NCBI GenBank assembly: GCA_002163025.1
Contig: MABF01000201.1
Coordinates: forward strand, 1-40,806
From: 'Osedax' symbiont bacterium Rs2_46_30_T18
GTDB taxonomy: Bacteria > Pseudomonadota > Gammaproteobacteria > Pseudomonadales > Balneatricaceae
Direction: 5' to 3'
DNA: 40,806 nt
In this document: positions 1 to 7,245 of the stretch, in pieces
Position numbering within the stretch: position 1 is the stretch's first letter
Layout: each line of letters starts with the position of its first letter
Made by a program: the position numbers and the translations under genes
Notes under the pieces: model-generated
The model's input: only the letters and a program-made list of their open reading frames with translations
Databases searched by the model: none
What the model was told of the DNA's origin: nothing

Positions 1-52
1 CTCTAACTGAATCCACGGCTAGTCGCCCACTGAACTATTTAAGGAGCAGCTT

Positions 53-874
53 ATTCCACTTCCCCCACTAGATACCCGTGGTCTGGGACCTATCGTCAGG
101 CTTCGCGCTGCCATCATTGAAAAACTGGTCGCCAGACGCAACCGCATTGCCGAAAAAAAACTTAAAGCTATCCCCAACTTGTGGTCGCAAATGCTCCAAT
201 ACACTCACGGCTCCGACGTTACCGGCGCTTCTATGTCGGATTTCCTGACCCTCTATGAACACGTACGTACTCACAAGCCCAGAGAGATCTTAGAGTTTGG
301 CACTGGTGTCAGCAGCGTAGTTCTGGCCCATGCACTACTGGAAAATGCCACCGAGGGCGAGCCACTGGGGCGAGTTACCTCGATGGAGGAGGATTTGTAC
401 TGGCACGATAAAGCCGCTGACAATTTGAGTGCTGAGCACAAGAATATAATAGATCTAGTACATAGCCCGAAAGTGGATGGCTTTTATAAACTGTTTCGCG
501 GTGTCAGGTATACTCATATTCCCGAACGCCCCTACGATTTTGTATTCTCAGATGGTCCGGAGCGACACTCACCGGTTAATAATGACAAACTCTTTGATTT
601 AGACCTGATACTCATCGTACTGCGCTCAAAAAGACCTATTTACGCTATTGTCGATAATCACTATCTGACCTTTTATATATTGCAAAAAGTATTCGGGATA
701 AAGAATGCCCGTTACAGTGTCTCACACCGACTGATGTTCGTAGGGCCCGTTAACGCGGATCAGGCCCGGCATTTACGCAAGGAGAACTTCGTCCCAGATC
801 TCAGGCTATGTTCCCCGACAGAGCTGAAACTGCGCATGGCACTGGATGAAGAGGAGCCTCCGGCCAGAGGCTGA
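53..874 (+). CDS. Class I SAM-dependent methyltransferase-like protein, probable AUU start
   Basis: The protein has a Rossmann-type methyltransferase core: a motif I-like glycine loop (EILEFGTGVSS), an acidic end of strand 2 (SMEED) and a YDFVFSDGP segment like the strand-4 region of class I methyltransferases. The substrate cannot be told. The start is unusual. The first ordinary start codon in frame is TTG at 179, which has no ribosome binding site. The frame is open and protein-like back to a TAG at 20-22, with a basic helix-like stretch before residue 43. An AAGGAG at 41-46 lies 6 nt before an in-frame ATT at 53, so I place the start there; the TTG at 179 (231 residues) and the ATG at 191 are the fallbacks. 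Nothing upstream is visible, so its operon is unknown. Family-level call fairly sure, start uncertain. Confidence 0.6.
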   Translation: MPLPPLDTRGLGPIVRLRAAIIEKLVARRNRIAEKKLKAIPNLWSQMLQYTHGSDVTGASMSDFLTLYEHVRTHKPREILEFGTGVSSVVLAHALLENATEGEPLGRVTSMEEDLYWHDKAADNLSAEHKNIIDLVHSPKVDGFYKLFRGVRYTHIPERPYDFVFSDGPERHSPVNNDKLFDLDLILIVLRSKRPIYAIVDNHYLTFYILQKVFGIKNARYSVSHRLMFVGPVNADQARHLRKENFVPDLRLCSPTELKLRMALDEEEPPARG

Positions 875-893
875 AACACTACATCTAGCCTCT
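855..893 (+). other. Overlapping alternative hairpins at the end of the methyltransferase gene
   Basis: AGCCTC (855-860) can pair with GAGGCT (867-872), and AGAGGCT (866-872) can instead pair with AGCCTCT (887-893). The two hairpins exclude each other. No T-run follows, so this is not a standard intrinsic terminator; it may simply be the transcript end structure. Confidence 0.35.
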
Positions 894-1189
894 GCACTGA
901 CTTTCTACTGTGCAACTGCCAGCTGTTTCCTCTATTGCAAAATGCTTGTTCAGTGACTGAACTAGGCAGTAAAAATCTTGTATCAAAAGTATCAACCCCG
1001 TTCCCCGGACACTGCTAAAAATAAACCAAGCGCACTGCAAACATCTTATCTAAGTACTTTAAACTGCTTGAATTCACTTACTTTTAACTGTTTAGTTGCA
1101 AATGCAACTTACTTGTCCAGTACACTGGACATACATGCTGCTAATATTTATCCTCTATGACCTCCCAACATCTTTTAAAGGACATTGCT
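875..1189. other. Gene-free region upstream of pepB with three palindromes
   Basis: No credible gene is seen here. The region holds a perfect 15-bp palindrome GTTCAGT-G-ACTGAAC (948-962), the sequence TTGCAAAATGCTT (935-947) that recurs exactly at 2868-2880 upstream of the ABC importer, and two adjacent palindromes over the likely pepB promoter (listed separately). It reads as a regulated promoter region. Confidence 0.5.
1094..1131 (+). promoter_or_regulatory. Predicted pepB promoter covered by two perfect palindromes
   Basis: A -35-like TTGCAA (1097-1102) and a -10-like TACACT (1121-1126) are 18 nt apart. The first palindrome, AGTTGCAAATGCAACT (1094-1109), has 7-bp arms and covers the -35. 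The second, TGTCCAGTACACTGGACA (1114-1131), has 8-bp arms and covers the -10. This layout suggests repression by one or two dimeric regulators. The regulators are not identified. The GTTGC-N4-GCAAC core of the first site recurs at 2687-2700. Confidence 0.45.
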
Positions 1190-2488
1190 ATGAGCCGGGT
1201 ATTAGAAGTTTCTCTCTCTACAGATAAAATTGACGCTATTTGGGGGGCAGACAATACCATCGCCTTCAACGGCGATGGCGCCAATATTCACTTAGAAGAT
1301 ACAACAGATTCCCCGGCCAATTTAGAAAAAATTCAACTGTGCGCTCGCGGTATCACTAAGATGAAAATTGCCGCTATCAAACTGTCCGGCAACTGGTCCC
1401 TGGAAGCACAGTGGCACTTCTGGCAGGGCGCCTACGATGCTAAAGGTACACCAGAAATCGAATATGCGACTCTTGAGCATGCGCAGAGCAAAACACTACA
1501 AGATAGAGTGAGTGTATACAGCTGGGTGAAACAGATAGTCAACCAGACGCCTGAAGAGTTGTCGCCGATGAATTTAGCCACCCAAGCGGCACACTACTTA
1601 ACCAGTCTAGCGCCAGCTTCGGTCAGTTATGAAATAATCAGCGGTGATCAGTTACAACAACAGGGCTATGTCGGCATTCACGGCGTCGGTCGCGGCAGCG
1701 ACAGGCCCCCGGCTCTTTTAGTGCTGGATTACTGCCCCGCCGGCTGTGAAAATGATGCCCCCGCCGCCGCTTTAGTGGGTAAAGGCATTACCTTTGATAC
1801 CGGCGGCTACAGCATGAAATCTTCTCTGGGAATGTTGAATATGAAATGTGATATGGGCGGCGCAGCAACAGTCACTGGCGCCCTGGCACTATCAATGCTC
1901 AACGGCCTGCAAAAACGTGTCAAACTGTACTTGTGCTGCGCAGAAAACATGGTCAGCGGCCATGCATACAAGCTCTCTGACATTTTAGAGTACCGCAACG
2001 GTGTCAGCGTCGAAGTCGTCAATACCGATGCTGAGGGGCGCCTGGTGTTAGCCGACGGTCTGATCGATGCCAGTGCCTCTCAGGCTGGAGTCATTATAGA
2101 TGCGGCGACCCTAACGGGTGCAGCATTGACCGCCATGGGCGATGAATACAATGCACTGTTCTGTATGGACGACACTCTCGCGCAACAATTTGATCAGATA
2201 GCAGAACGTGAATACGACCTTACATGGCGCCTGCCACTGACCGCTAAACATGCCTTCAAATGCCCATCTGACTACGCAGACACTGCCAATAGCAGAGCGG
2301 TACCCGGCGGTGGCACGGGTGGTGCCAGTAACGCTGCCGGCTTCCTCTCGCGCTTTGTTGAAAAACCAGAGAGCTGGATCCACCTGGACCTGGCCGCATG
2401 CTTCGTACCCAACGCCAACAGCTTGTGGTCAGCCGGTTCGAATGGCCGCGGAGTTCGCAGCATCGCCGCTTTCTTAAATCAGCTTTAA
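1190..2488 (+). CDS. pepB: Aminopeptidase B (M17 leucyl aminopeptidase family)
   Basis: PepB is a cytosolic two-metal M17 peptidase that removes N-terminal residues from peptides. The C-terminal catalytic domain carries the family signatures VGKGITFDTGGYSMK (metal and catalytic lysine), MKCDMGGAATVTGAL and NTDAEGRLVLADGL. The N-terminal domain resembles the start of E. coli PepB (a KITLSTQ-like strand matches VLEVSLSTD). I chose the ATG at 1190 (432 residues, family about 427) because AAAGGA lies about 7 nt upstream and the alignment to PepB begins there; an in-frame ATG at 1157 would add 11 residues without family support. A strong hairpin follows the stop, so it looks monocistronic. Its palindrome-covered promoter suggests nutrient-controlled expression together with the downstream importer; that link is inference. 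Confidence 0.93.
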   Translation: MSRVLEVSLSTDKIDAIWGADNTIAFNGDGANIHLEDTTDSPANLEKIQLCARGITKMKIAAIKLSGNWSLEAQWHFWQGAYDAKGTPEIEYATLEHAQSKTLQDRVSVYSWVKQIVNQTPEELSPMNLATQAAHYLTSLAPASVSYEIISGDQLQQQGYVGIHGVGRGSDRPPALLVLDYCPAGCENDAPAAALVGKGITFDTGGYSMKSSLGMLNMKCDMGGAATVTGALALSMLNGLQKRVKLYLCCAENMVSGHAYKLSDILEYRNGVSVEVVNTDAEGRLVLADGLIDASASQAGVIIDAATLTGAALTAMGDEYNALFCMDDTLAQQFDQIAEREYDLTWRLPLTAKHAFKCPSDYADTANSRAVPGGGTGGASNAAGFLSRFVEKPESWIHLDLAACFVPNANSLWSAGSNGRGVRSIAAFLNQL

Positions 2489-2498
2489 CTCAGCAAGT

Positions 2499-2537
2499 AT
2501 GCCCGAGATGATCACCATGTCTCGGGCATTATTTTGT
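2499..2537 (+). terminator. Intrinsic terminator of pepB
   Basis: ATGCCCGAGA (2499-2508) and TCTCGGGCAT (2520-2529) form a perfect 10-bp stem with an 11-nt loop, followed by the T-rich tail TATTTTGT. It starts 10 nt after the pepB stop. Confidence 0.85.
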
Positions 2538-2686
2538 CTATTTTTTCAGCCCAAGGTATTTTACGCAGCTATTTTGTCGATCATTAATTGCGCTTTTACT
2601 TTTATATTCATCTTCCGAGTTAAAAATAGTTTGAATTTTAACCAGCTGAAAATTAGCTTTGCCAATAAACACTGACAATACTATTT

Positions 2687-2700
2687 GTTGCTAATGCAAC
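2687..2700 (+). promoter_or_regulatory. GTTGC-N4-GCAAC palindrome, same core as at pepB
   Basis: The 14-mer GTTGCTAATGCAAC differs by one base from GTTGCAAATGCAAC at 1095-1108. The same inverted arms with the same spacing occur before two functionally linked loci, which suggests a shared transcription factor. The factor is unknown. Confidence 0.4.
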
Positions 2701-2845
2701 TAATTTTCATGATTGTGCCTATACAGACTCGCTTAAACCACATAAATTTACTTTTTGTGCTATTTTTAGACAGCAAATATTGACTCTATTTTTATCGACT
2801 AATATGCCCGCAAACGTAAAAGGGGCTTGCATTTGCAGGTTAAAA

Positions 2846-2864
2846 AAGTTTCAATGCGAAACTT
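2846..2864 (+). promoter_or_regulatory. Perfect 19-bp palindrome AAGTTTC-N5-GAAACTT
   Basis: Arms AAGTTTC (2846-2852) and GAAACTT (2858-2864) are perfect and centred 28 bp upstream of a -10-like TATACT (2881-2886). This is a good operator position for that candidate promoter, whose -35 is weak. No known regulator is assigned. Confidence 0.4.
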
Positions 2865-3033
2865 GTCTTGCAAAATGCTTTATACTTAAAACAGTTTGCA
2901 TTTTTAAGAGGTTCTACAAGAGCCGATAAAAATATCCATAATAATAAAGGCTAGAGCTCTGCATTAATTCAGTGTTCCCCACAAGGGATGAGTTTATGCG
3001 CCAAAAGAGAGTTGCCACACAGGAGATTATTCC

Positions 3034-3831
3034 TTGATCAAAGTCGATGCTATTTCCAAGCATTTTGGCGGTGTTCGAGCAATCGATAATGTGAGCTTTG
3101 AAATCAAAAAAGGCTCTATTACCGGTTTAATTGGCCCTAACGGTGCCGGAAAAACCACGATGTTCAATACTATTGCCGGCCTGCACAAGCCAACTCACGG
3201 CCGCATTTTACTCGATAATGAAGATATGGACGGTTTAGAGCCGCACCAGCTTTTCGATAGAGGTTTACTGCGTACATTCCAACTCGCCCATGAATTTTCC
3301 ACTATGACCGTGCTAGAGAACCTGATGATGGTTCCAGCCAATCAATTAGGTGAAAAGTTAGTCAATACCTGGATTCGCCGCAGTGCCATCAAAAAGCAAG
3401 AGCGCGAAATTCGTCAAAAAGCCGAAGAAGTTATAGATTTCCTTAAAATTGGTCACGTGGCCCGAGAACTAGCGGGTAACCTTTCAGGTGGTCAGAAGAA
3501 ACTTCTGGAGTTGGGTCGCACTATGATGGTCGATGCCAAAGTGGTATTACTCGACGAAGTTGGCGCCGGTGTCAATCGCACCTTACTTGGCGAAATTGGT
3601 GACGCTATCATCAAACTAAATAAAGAGCGCGGTTACACTTTTTGCATGATAGAGCACGATATGGACTTTATCGCCAAGCTCTGTGATCCGGTGATAGTCA
3701 TGGCCGACGGCAAGATATTGGCCCAGGGCACTGCCGCAGAAGTCACCAGCAATGAAGCAGTGATCGAAGCTTATTTGGGCACAGGTGTAAAAAACAAAAA
3801 GCCAGCTGCAAGCAGTGAGGTCAGTTCATGA
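3034..3831 (+). CDS. livG: HAAT-family ABC transporter ATP-binding protein, LivG type
   Basis: This is one of two ATPases that power uptake of branched-chain or related amino acids or amides by a LivFGHM-type importer at the inner membrane. Walker A GPNGAGKTT is at residues 34-42, the signature LSGGQ at 150-154, Walker B with catalytic glutamate at about 170-175 (VLLDEV, where many relatives have DEP), and the H-loop histidine near 208 (IEHDMDF). The start is TTG, supported by AGGAG at 3021-3025 with 8-nt spacing; no better start lies near. It overlaps livF by 4 nt (ATGA), so translation is likely coupled. The substrate is not decidable from sequence alone. Confidence 0.9.
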   Translation: MIKVDAISKHFGGVRAIDNVSFEIKKGSITGLIGPNGAGKTTMFNTIAGLHKPTHGRILLDNEDMDGLEPHQLFDRGLLRTFQLAHEFSTMTVLENLMMVPANQLGEKLVNTWIRRSAIKKQEREIRQKAEEVIDFLKIGHVARELAGNLSGGQKKLLELGRTMMVDAKVVLLDEVGAGVNRTLLGEIGDAIIKLNKERGYTFCMIEHDMDFIAKLCDPVIVMADGKILAQGTAAEVTSNEAVIEAYLGTGVKNKKPAASSEVSS

Positions 3832-4532
3832 GCTATTTAATAGGCAAGAACCTCAGCGGCGGCTACGGCGGTCCCGACATTCTAAAAGGCTGCGATATTG
3901 AAGTGGCTAAAGGTGAAGTCGTTGTTATAGTTGGCCCCAACGGCGCCGGCAAGTCTACCGCGATGAAAGCCTTCCTCGGCATGCTGCAGATGACCGGCGG
4001 TAGCATCACCCTCGGTGGTGAAGACATCATGCATATGTCACCCCAGGAGCGAGTTCGCCACGGTATCGGCTTTGTGCCACAGACTCACAACGTATTCACC
4101 GGCATGACAGTCGAAGAAAATTTGGAAATGGGTGCCTTTATCCGCGACGATGATATCAGCGGCACTATGGAAGAAATTTACGAGCTGTTCCCTATTTTAA
4201 AAGAAAAGCGCTTTCAAGCCGCAGGCGAGCTATCCGGTGGACAGCGCCAGCAAGTGGCAGTGGGACGGGCAATGATGACCCGCCCCTCAGTACTGATGCT
4301 GGATGAGCCTACCGCCGGTGTCTCACCTATCGTTATGGATGAACTATTCGACCGTATTCTGGAAGTCAGAGCCAGAGACGTCGCCGTATTGATGGTTGAG
4401 CAGAACGCGCGCCAGGCGCTGGAAATAGCTGATAAAGGTTACGTGTTGGTAATGGGTGAAAACCGCTTTACCGGTACCGGTGCCGAGCTGTTGGCTGATG
4501 CTGAAGTACGTAAATCTTTCTTGGGGGGATAA
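3828..4532 (+). CDS. livF: HAAT-family ABC transporter ATP-binding protein, LivF type
   Basis: Second ATPase of the importer. Walker A GPNGAGKS lies at residues 36-43, the signature LSGGQ at 135-139, Walker B plus DEP at about 155-161, and the switch region reads VEQNAR, where LivF proteins characteristically have glutamine in place of the H-loop histidine. The length (234) is normal for LivF. The start overlaps the livG stop, and livH begins 3 nt after its stop, so it sits in the middle of a tightly packed operon. The LivG-LivF-LivH-LivM order differs from E. coli, where the permeases precede the ATPases. Confidence 0.92.
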   Translation: MSYLIGKNLSGGYGGPDILKGCDIEVAKGEVVVIVGPNGAGKSTAMKAFLGMLQMTGGSITLGGEDIMHMSPQERVRHGIGFVPQTHNVFTGMTVEENLEMGAFIRDDDISGTMEEIYELFPILKEKRFQAAGELSGGQRQQVAVGRAMMTRPSVLMLDEPTAGVSPIVMDELFDRILEVRARDVAVLMVEQNARQALEIADKGYVLVMGENRFTGTGAELLADAEVRKSFLGG

Positions 4533-4535
4533 AAC

Positions 4536-5558
4536 ATGCCTGAATTTATCGACATTTTAAACGCCCTTGTACTGATGACAAACTACGTTATCTTACCGGC
4601 GCTAACTTACGGATCTCAATTGGCACTCGGGGCACTGGGTGTCACGCTAGTCTTTGGCATCTTACGCTTTTCCAACTTCGCCCACGGCGATACTATGGCT
4701 TTCGGCGCTATGGTAACTATTCTGATTACCTGGTGGTTTCAATCCATGGGTATCAGTTTCGGGGTGCTGCCTACCGCACTTTTGGCGCTGCCTTTTGGCA
4801 TTGTTTTAACCGCTGCCTTTTTACTCTTTACCGATCGTTATGTCTATAAGCACTACCGCGGCATCGGAGCCAAGCCTATCACTTTTGTGATGGTGTCAGT
4901 CGGTGTGATGTTCGTCATGAACGGCTTAGTGCGCTTTGTTATTGGTCCTCAAGATCAACGTTTCGCCGACGGTGAGCGCTTTATCTTTAAGGCCCGCGAG
5001 TTTAAGGACTGGTCCGGCCTGGCTGAGGGGCTGGCACTGCGAAGCTCTCAGGTCATCACTATCGTTATTGCGATTGCCTTAGTGGCAGCGCTGTTCTGGT
5101 TCCTGCAAAAGACCAAAACCGGTAAAGCTATGCGCGCCTTTTCCGACAACGAAAACCTGGCCTTACTCTCGGGCATAGACCCAGATAAAATCGTCCGTAT
5201 CACCTGGATTTTAGCGGCCATATTGGCCACTGTTGCCGGGGTATTGTACGGTCTGGATAAGAGTTTCAAACCTTTTGTCTATTTCCAACTACTGCTGCCA
5301 ATTTTCGCCGCCGCCATCGTCGGTGGATTAGGCAAACCAATTGGAGCGATAGCCGGTGGTTTTATTGTGGCTTTCTCGGAAGTGGCAATTACCTACGTCT
5401 ATAAAAAGTTTTTAATCTATCTACTACCGACCGATATGGAACCGGACAGCTTAGTGCAATTGCTGGCCACAGAATATAAATTCGCGGTTTCCTTTGTCAT
5501 CTTAGTCTTAGTCTTGTTAGTTAAGCCTACCGGCTTATTTAAAGGGAAAGTAGTATGA
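4536..5558 (+). CDS. livH: HAAT-family ABC transporter permease, LivH type
   Basis: Integral inner-membrane subunit with about eight hydrophobic segments, the LivH-like pattern ALGVTLVFGILRFSNFAHGD near the N-terminus and the cytoplasmic loop RAFSDNENLALLSGIDPDKI that contacts the ATPases in this family. The C-terminal half has the conserved FAAAIVGGLGKPIGAIAGG segment. At 340 residues it is slightly longer than E. coli LivH (308). It shares an ATGA overlap with livM, indicating coupled translation of the two permeases. Confidence 0.9.
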   Translation: MPEFIDILNALVLMTNYVILPALTYGSQLALGALGVTLVFGILRFSNFAHGDTMAFGAMVTILITWWFQSMGISFGVLPTALLALPFGIVLTAAFLLFTDRYVYKHYRGIGAKPITFVMVSVGVMFVMNGLVRFVIGPQDQRFADGERFIFKAREFKDWSGLAEGLALRSSQVITIVIAIALVAALFWFLQKTKTGKAMRAFSDNENLALLSGIDPDKIVRITWILAAILATVAGVLYGLDKSFKPFVYFQLLLPIFAAAIVGGLGKPIGAIAGGFIVAFSEVAITYVYKKFLIYLLPTDMEPDSLVQLLATEYKFAVSFVILVLVLLVKPTGLFKGKVV

Positions 5559-6934
5559 ATATTTTAACAAATAGCACACTGCGCCCCTATCTGGTCTTCG
5601 CTATCATGGCGGCGCTGCTAATATTTGTCGGTACCACTCAGTCCTGGGGTGTAGCGCTGACACTAATCAACATGTGTATTATCTCGGCAATTATGGCCTT
5701 AGGGGTGAATATCCAATGGGGTTACGCCGGACTGTTTAACGTCGGCATCATGGGATTTTGTGCCTTGGGCGGTGCCGCTGCTGTACTCGTATCTAAAGCA
5801 CCGGTCAACGAAGCTTGGAGTGCCGGTGGCACAGGTATCGGCCTGGCACTGTTAGCTCTAGTTGGCGGATGCAGTTTTGTCTTTATCCTCAATAAACTTT
5901 GGGGTAAGAGACCACTGCGCAAAACCGCTACTTTCCTGGCAGCTTTAGCCGTGTACTTTTTAGCACGACACTTCTACGACCCGGCCAGCGCTGCTATCGA
6001 AGCAGTCGACCCGGCCAAAACCGGCTATTTAGGCGGCATGGGTCTTCCTATTGTCTTCTCCTGGCTGGTCGGTGGTCTGTTCGCCGCCGGTGCCGCCTGG
6101 TTAATCGGTAAAGTGACTTTAGGTCTGCGTACCGATTATCTTGCGATCGCCACACTAGGTATAGCAGAGATCATAGTTGCACTGCTAAAAAATGAAGATT
6201 GGCTGACCCGTGGGGCAAAGAATGTCACCGGCTTACCGCGCCCGGTTCCCTTTGAGATAGACCTGCAACAAAGTGGTTGGTTTATCGATTTGGTGCAGAG
6301 TTTAAATTCAGGTGCATTAACTAATTTAGCCACAGATGAGCGTGCAGCGGCCCTCAAGACACTGGTTATGGACGCCTCTGGAATCTTCGTCAAACTCTGT
6401 TACGCCGGGTTATTTTTAGCGGTATTAGTGATCTTGTTTACTTTGTGTCAGCTGGCGCTGAACTCGCCATGGGGACGCATGGTGCGTGCTATCCGCGACA
6501 ATGAAACGGCCTCCGCAGCCATGGGCAAAGATATCAAAGCCCGACACTTGCAAATATTTGTTATAGGCTCGGCGGTAGTGGGAATTGCCGGCGCGATGAT
6601 GACCACGCTGGACGGACAGTTCACTCCGGGAACTTACAACCCACTGCGCTATACATTCCTGATTTGGGTAATGGTGATCGTTGGGGGCTCAGGTAATAAC
6701 TTAGGCTCTATCTTCGGTGGTTTCCTGGTCTGGTTTGTCTGGATAGAAGCAGAACCTTTAGGCACTTGGCTAATGAGCCTGGTCACATCTGGCATGGATC
6801 CCACCAGTGATCTGCGTGTACATCTGATTGGCAGCGCTCAGTATATGCGCCTGATGGTGATGGGAGCAGTACTTCTGTTGGTAATGCGCTTTACCCCGGG
6901 GGGGATCCTTCCGGAAAAATCAGGACACAATTAA
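5555..6934 (+). CDS. livM: HAAT-family ABC transporter permease, LivM type
   Basis: Second permease subunit. The core LivM pattern is present: NIQWGYAGLFNVGIMGFCALGG in the first third, the TLGLRTDYLAIATLGIAEII segment, the ATPase-contact loop RAIRDNETASAAMGKD and the C-terminal VIVGGSGNNLGSIFGG. At 459 residues it is longer than E. coli LivM (425). The extra length lies in a central linker (about residues 105-175, with further helices) and a periplasmic-looking stretch near 230-270. It is the last gene of the livGFHM run; a 311-bp structured gap separates it from the binding protein. Confidence 0.88.
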   Translation: MNILTNSTLRPYLVFAIMAALLIFVGTTQSWGVALTLINMCIISAIMALGVNIQWGYAGLFNVGIMGFCALGGAAAVLVSKAPVNEAWSAGGTGIGLALLALVGGCSFVFILNKLWGKRPLRKTATFLAALAVYFLARHFYDPASAAIEAVDPAKTGYLGGMGLPIVFSWLVGGLFAAGAAWLIGKVTLGLRTDYLAIATLGIAEIIVALLKNEDWLTRGAKNVTGLPRPVPFEIDLQQSGWFIDLVQSLNSGALTNLATDERAAALKTLVMDASGIFVKLCYAGLFLAVLVILFTLCQLALNSPWGRMVRAIRDNETASAAMGKDIKARHLQIFVIGSAVVGIAGAMMTTLDGQFTPGTYNPLRYTFLIWVMVIVGGSGNNLGSIFGGFLVWFVWIEAEPLGTWLMSLVTSGMDPTSDLRVHLIGSAQYMRLMVMGAVLLLVMRFTPGGILPEKSGHN

Positions 6935-6991
6935 TTCAGCGCTCTGTCCGTGTTAACTCTTTATTAGCATGGGCTGGGAGCCTGGAAGAAT

Positions 6992-7098
6992 TAGCCAGTC
7001 TTTCACTCAGCTGGCTATGGGAGATGCATACAGGCAAAGCTTGTTGCTGCTCCCGTATACCTTTAAGTACTTATCGGCGATAGGTACCTAATTAAAGG
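6992..7098 (+). other. Three consecutive stem-loops between livM and the binding-protein gene
   Basis: Within the 311-bp gap 6935-7245 I see TAGCCAG/CTGGCTA (6992-6998 with 7011-7017), a two-tier stem GGGAG..GCAA/TTGC..CTCCC (7019-7054), and a long imperfect hairpin built from CCTTTAA-GTAC-TATCG against CGATA-GTAC-TTAAAGG (7060-7098). None has a T-run. They could protect or terminate the livGFHM message or form a leader of the next gene. Confidence 0.45.
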
Positions 7099-7161
7099 CA
7101 GGTAGTTATTTTTATTAAGTGCCTGTTATTTAAGCGCAGTCTGTGTAAAATGCCATGACTG

Positions 7162-7167
7162 TATAAT
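7162..7167 (+). promoter_or_regulatory. -10 element of the binding-protein promoter
   Basis: A consensus TATAAT stands 79 nt before the start codon of the binding-protein gene. The matching -35 is poor (GTCTGT at 17-nt spacing), so an activator or a different sigma preference is possible. It gives the binding protein its own transcript. Confidence 0.45.
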
Positions 7168-7245
7168 GATAATAAAACTAAAAATGGTATTAGCTGCCTG
7201 ACAAAATATCCGCAGGCACTACATCAGAAAACTTGGAGAATACCG

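Larger units (their letters stand above)
2538..3033. other. Long regulatory region upstream of the HAAT importer operon
   Basis: No credible gene is seen. The stretch is A+T-rich and carries several palindrome-like sites: GTTGC-TAAT-GCAAC (2687-2700), TTGCATTTGCA (2827-2837), AAGTTTC-N5-GAAACTT (2846-2864) and TTGCAAAATGCTT (2868-2880). Promoter-like elements include TTGACT (2780-2785) with TATGCC 17 nt on, and an isolated TATACT (2881-2886). The 5' leader may be long, since the first gene starts at 3034. Confidence 0.5.

Noticed and set aside
978-1160. 60-codon open frame upstream of pepB
   Set aside because: No ribosome site, low-complexity composition, and it runs through three palindromes and the pepB promoter.
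2823-2837. Possible sigma-54 promoter upstream of livG (GG-N10-GC with TTGCA)
   Set aside because: Only the GG and the -12 TTGCA fit; the rest of the -24 element is absent and the TTGCA is explained by the repeated TTGCATTTGCA motif.
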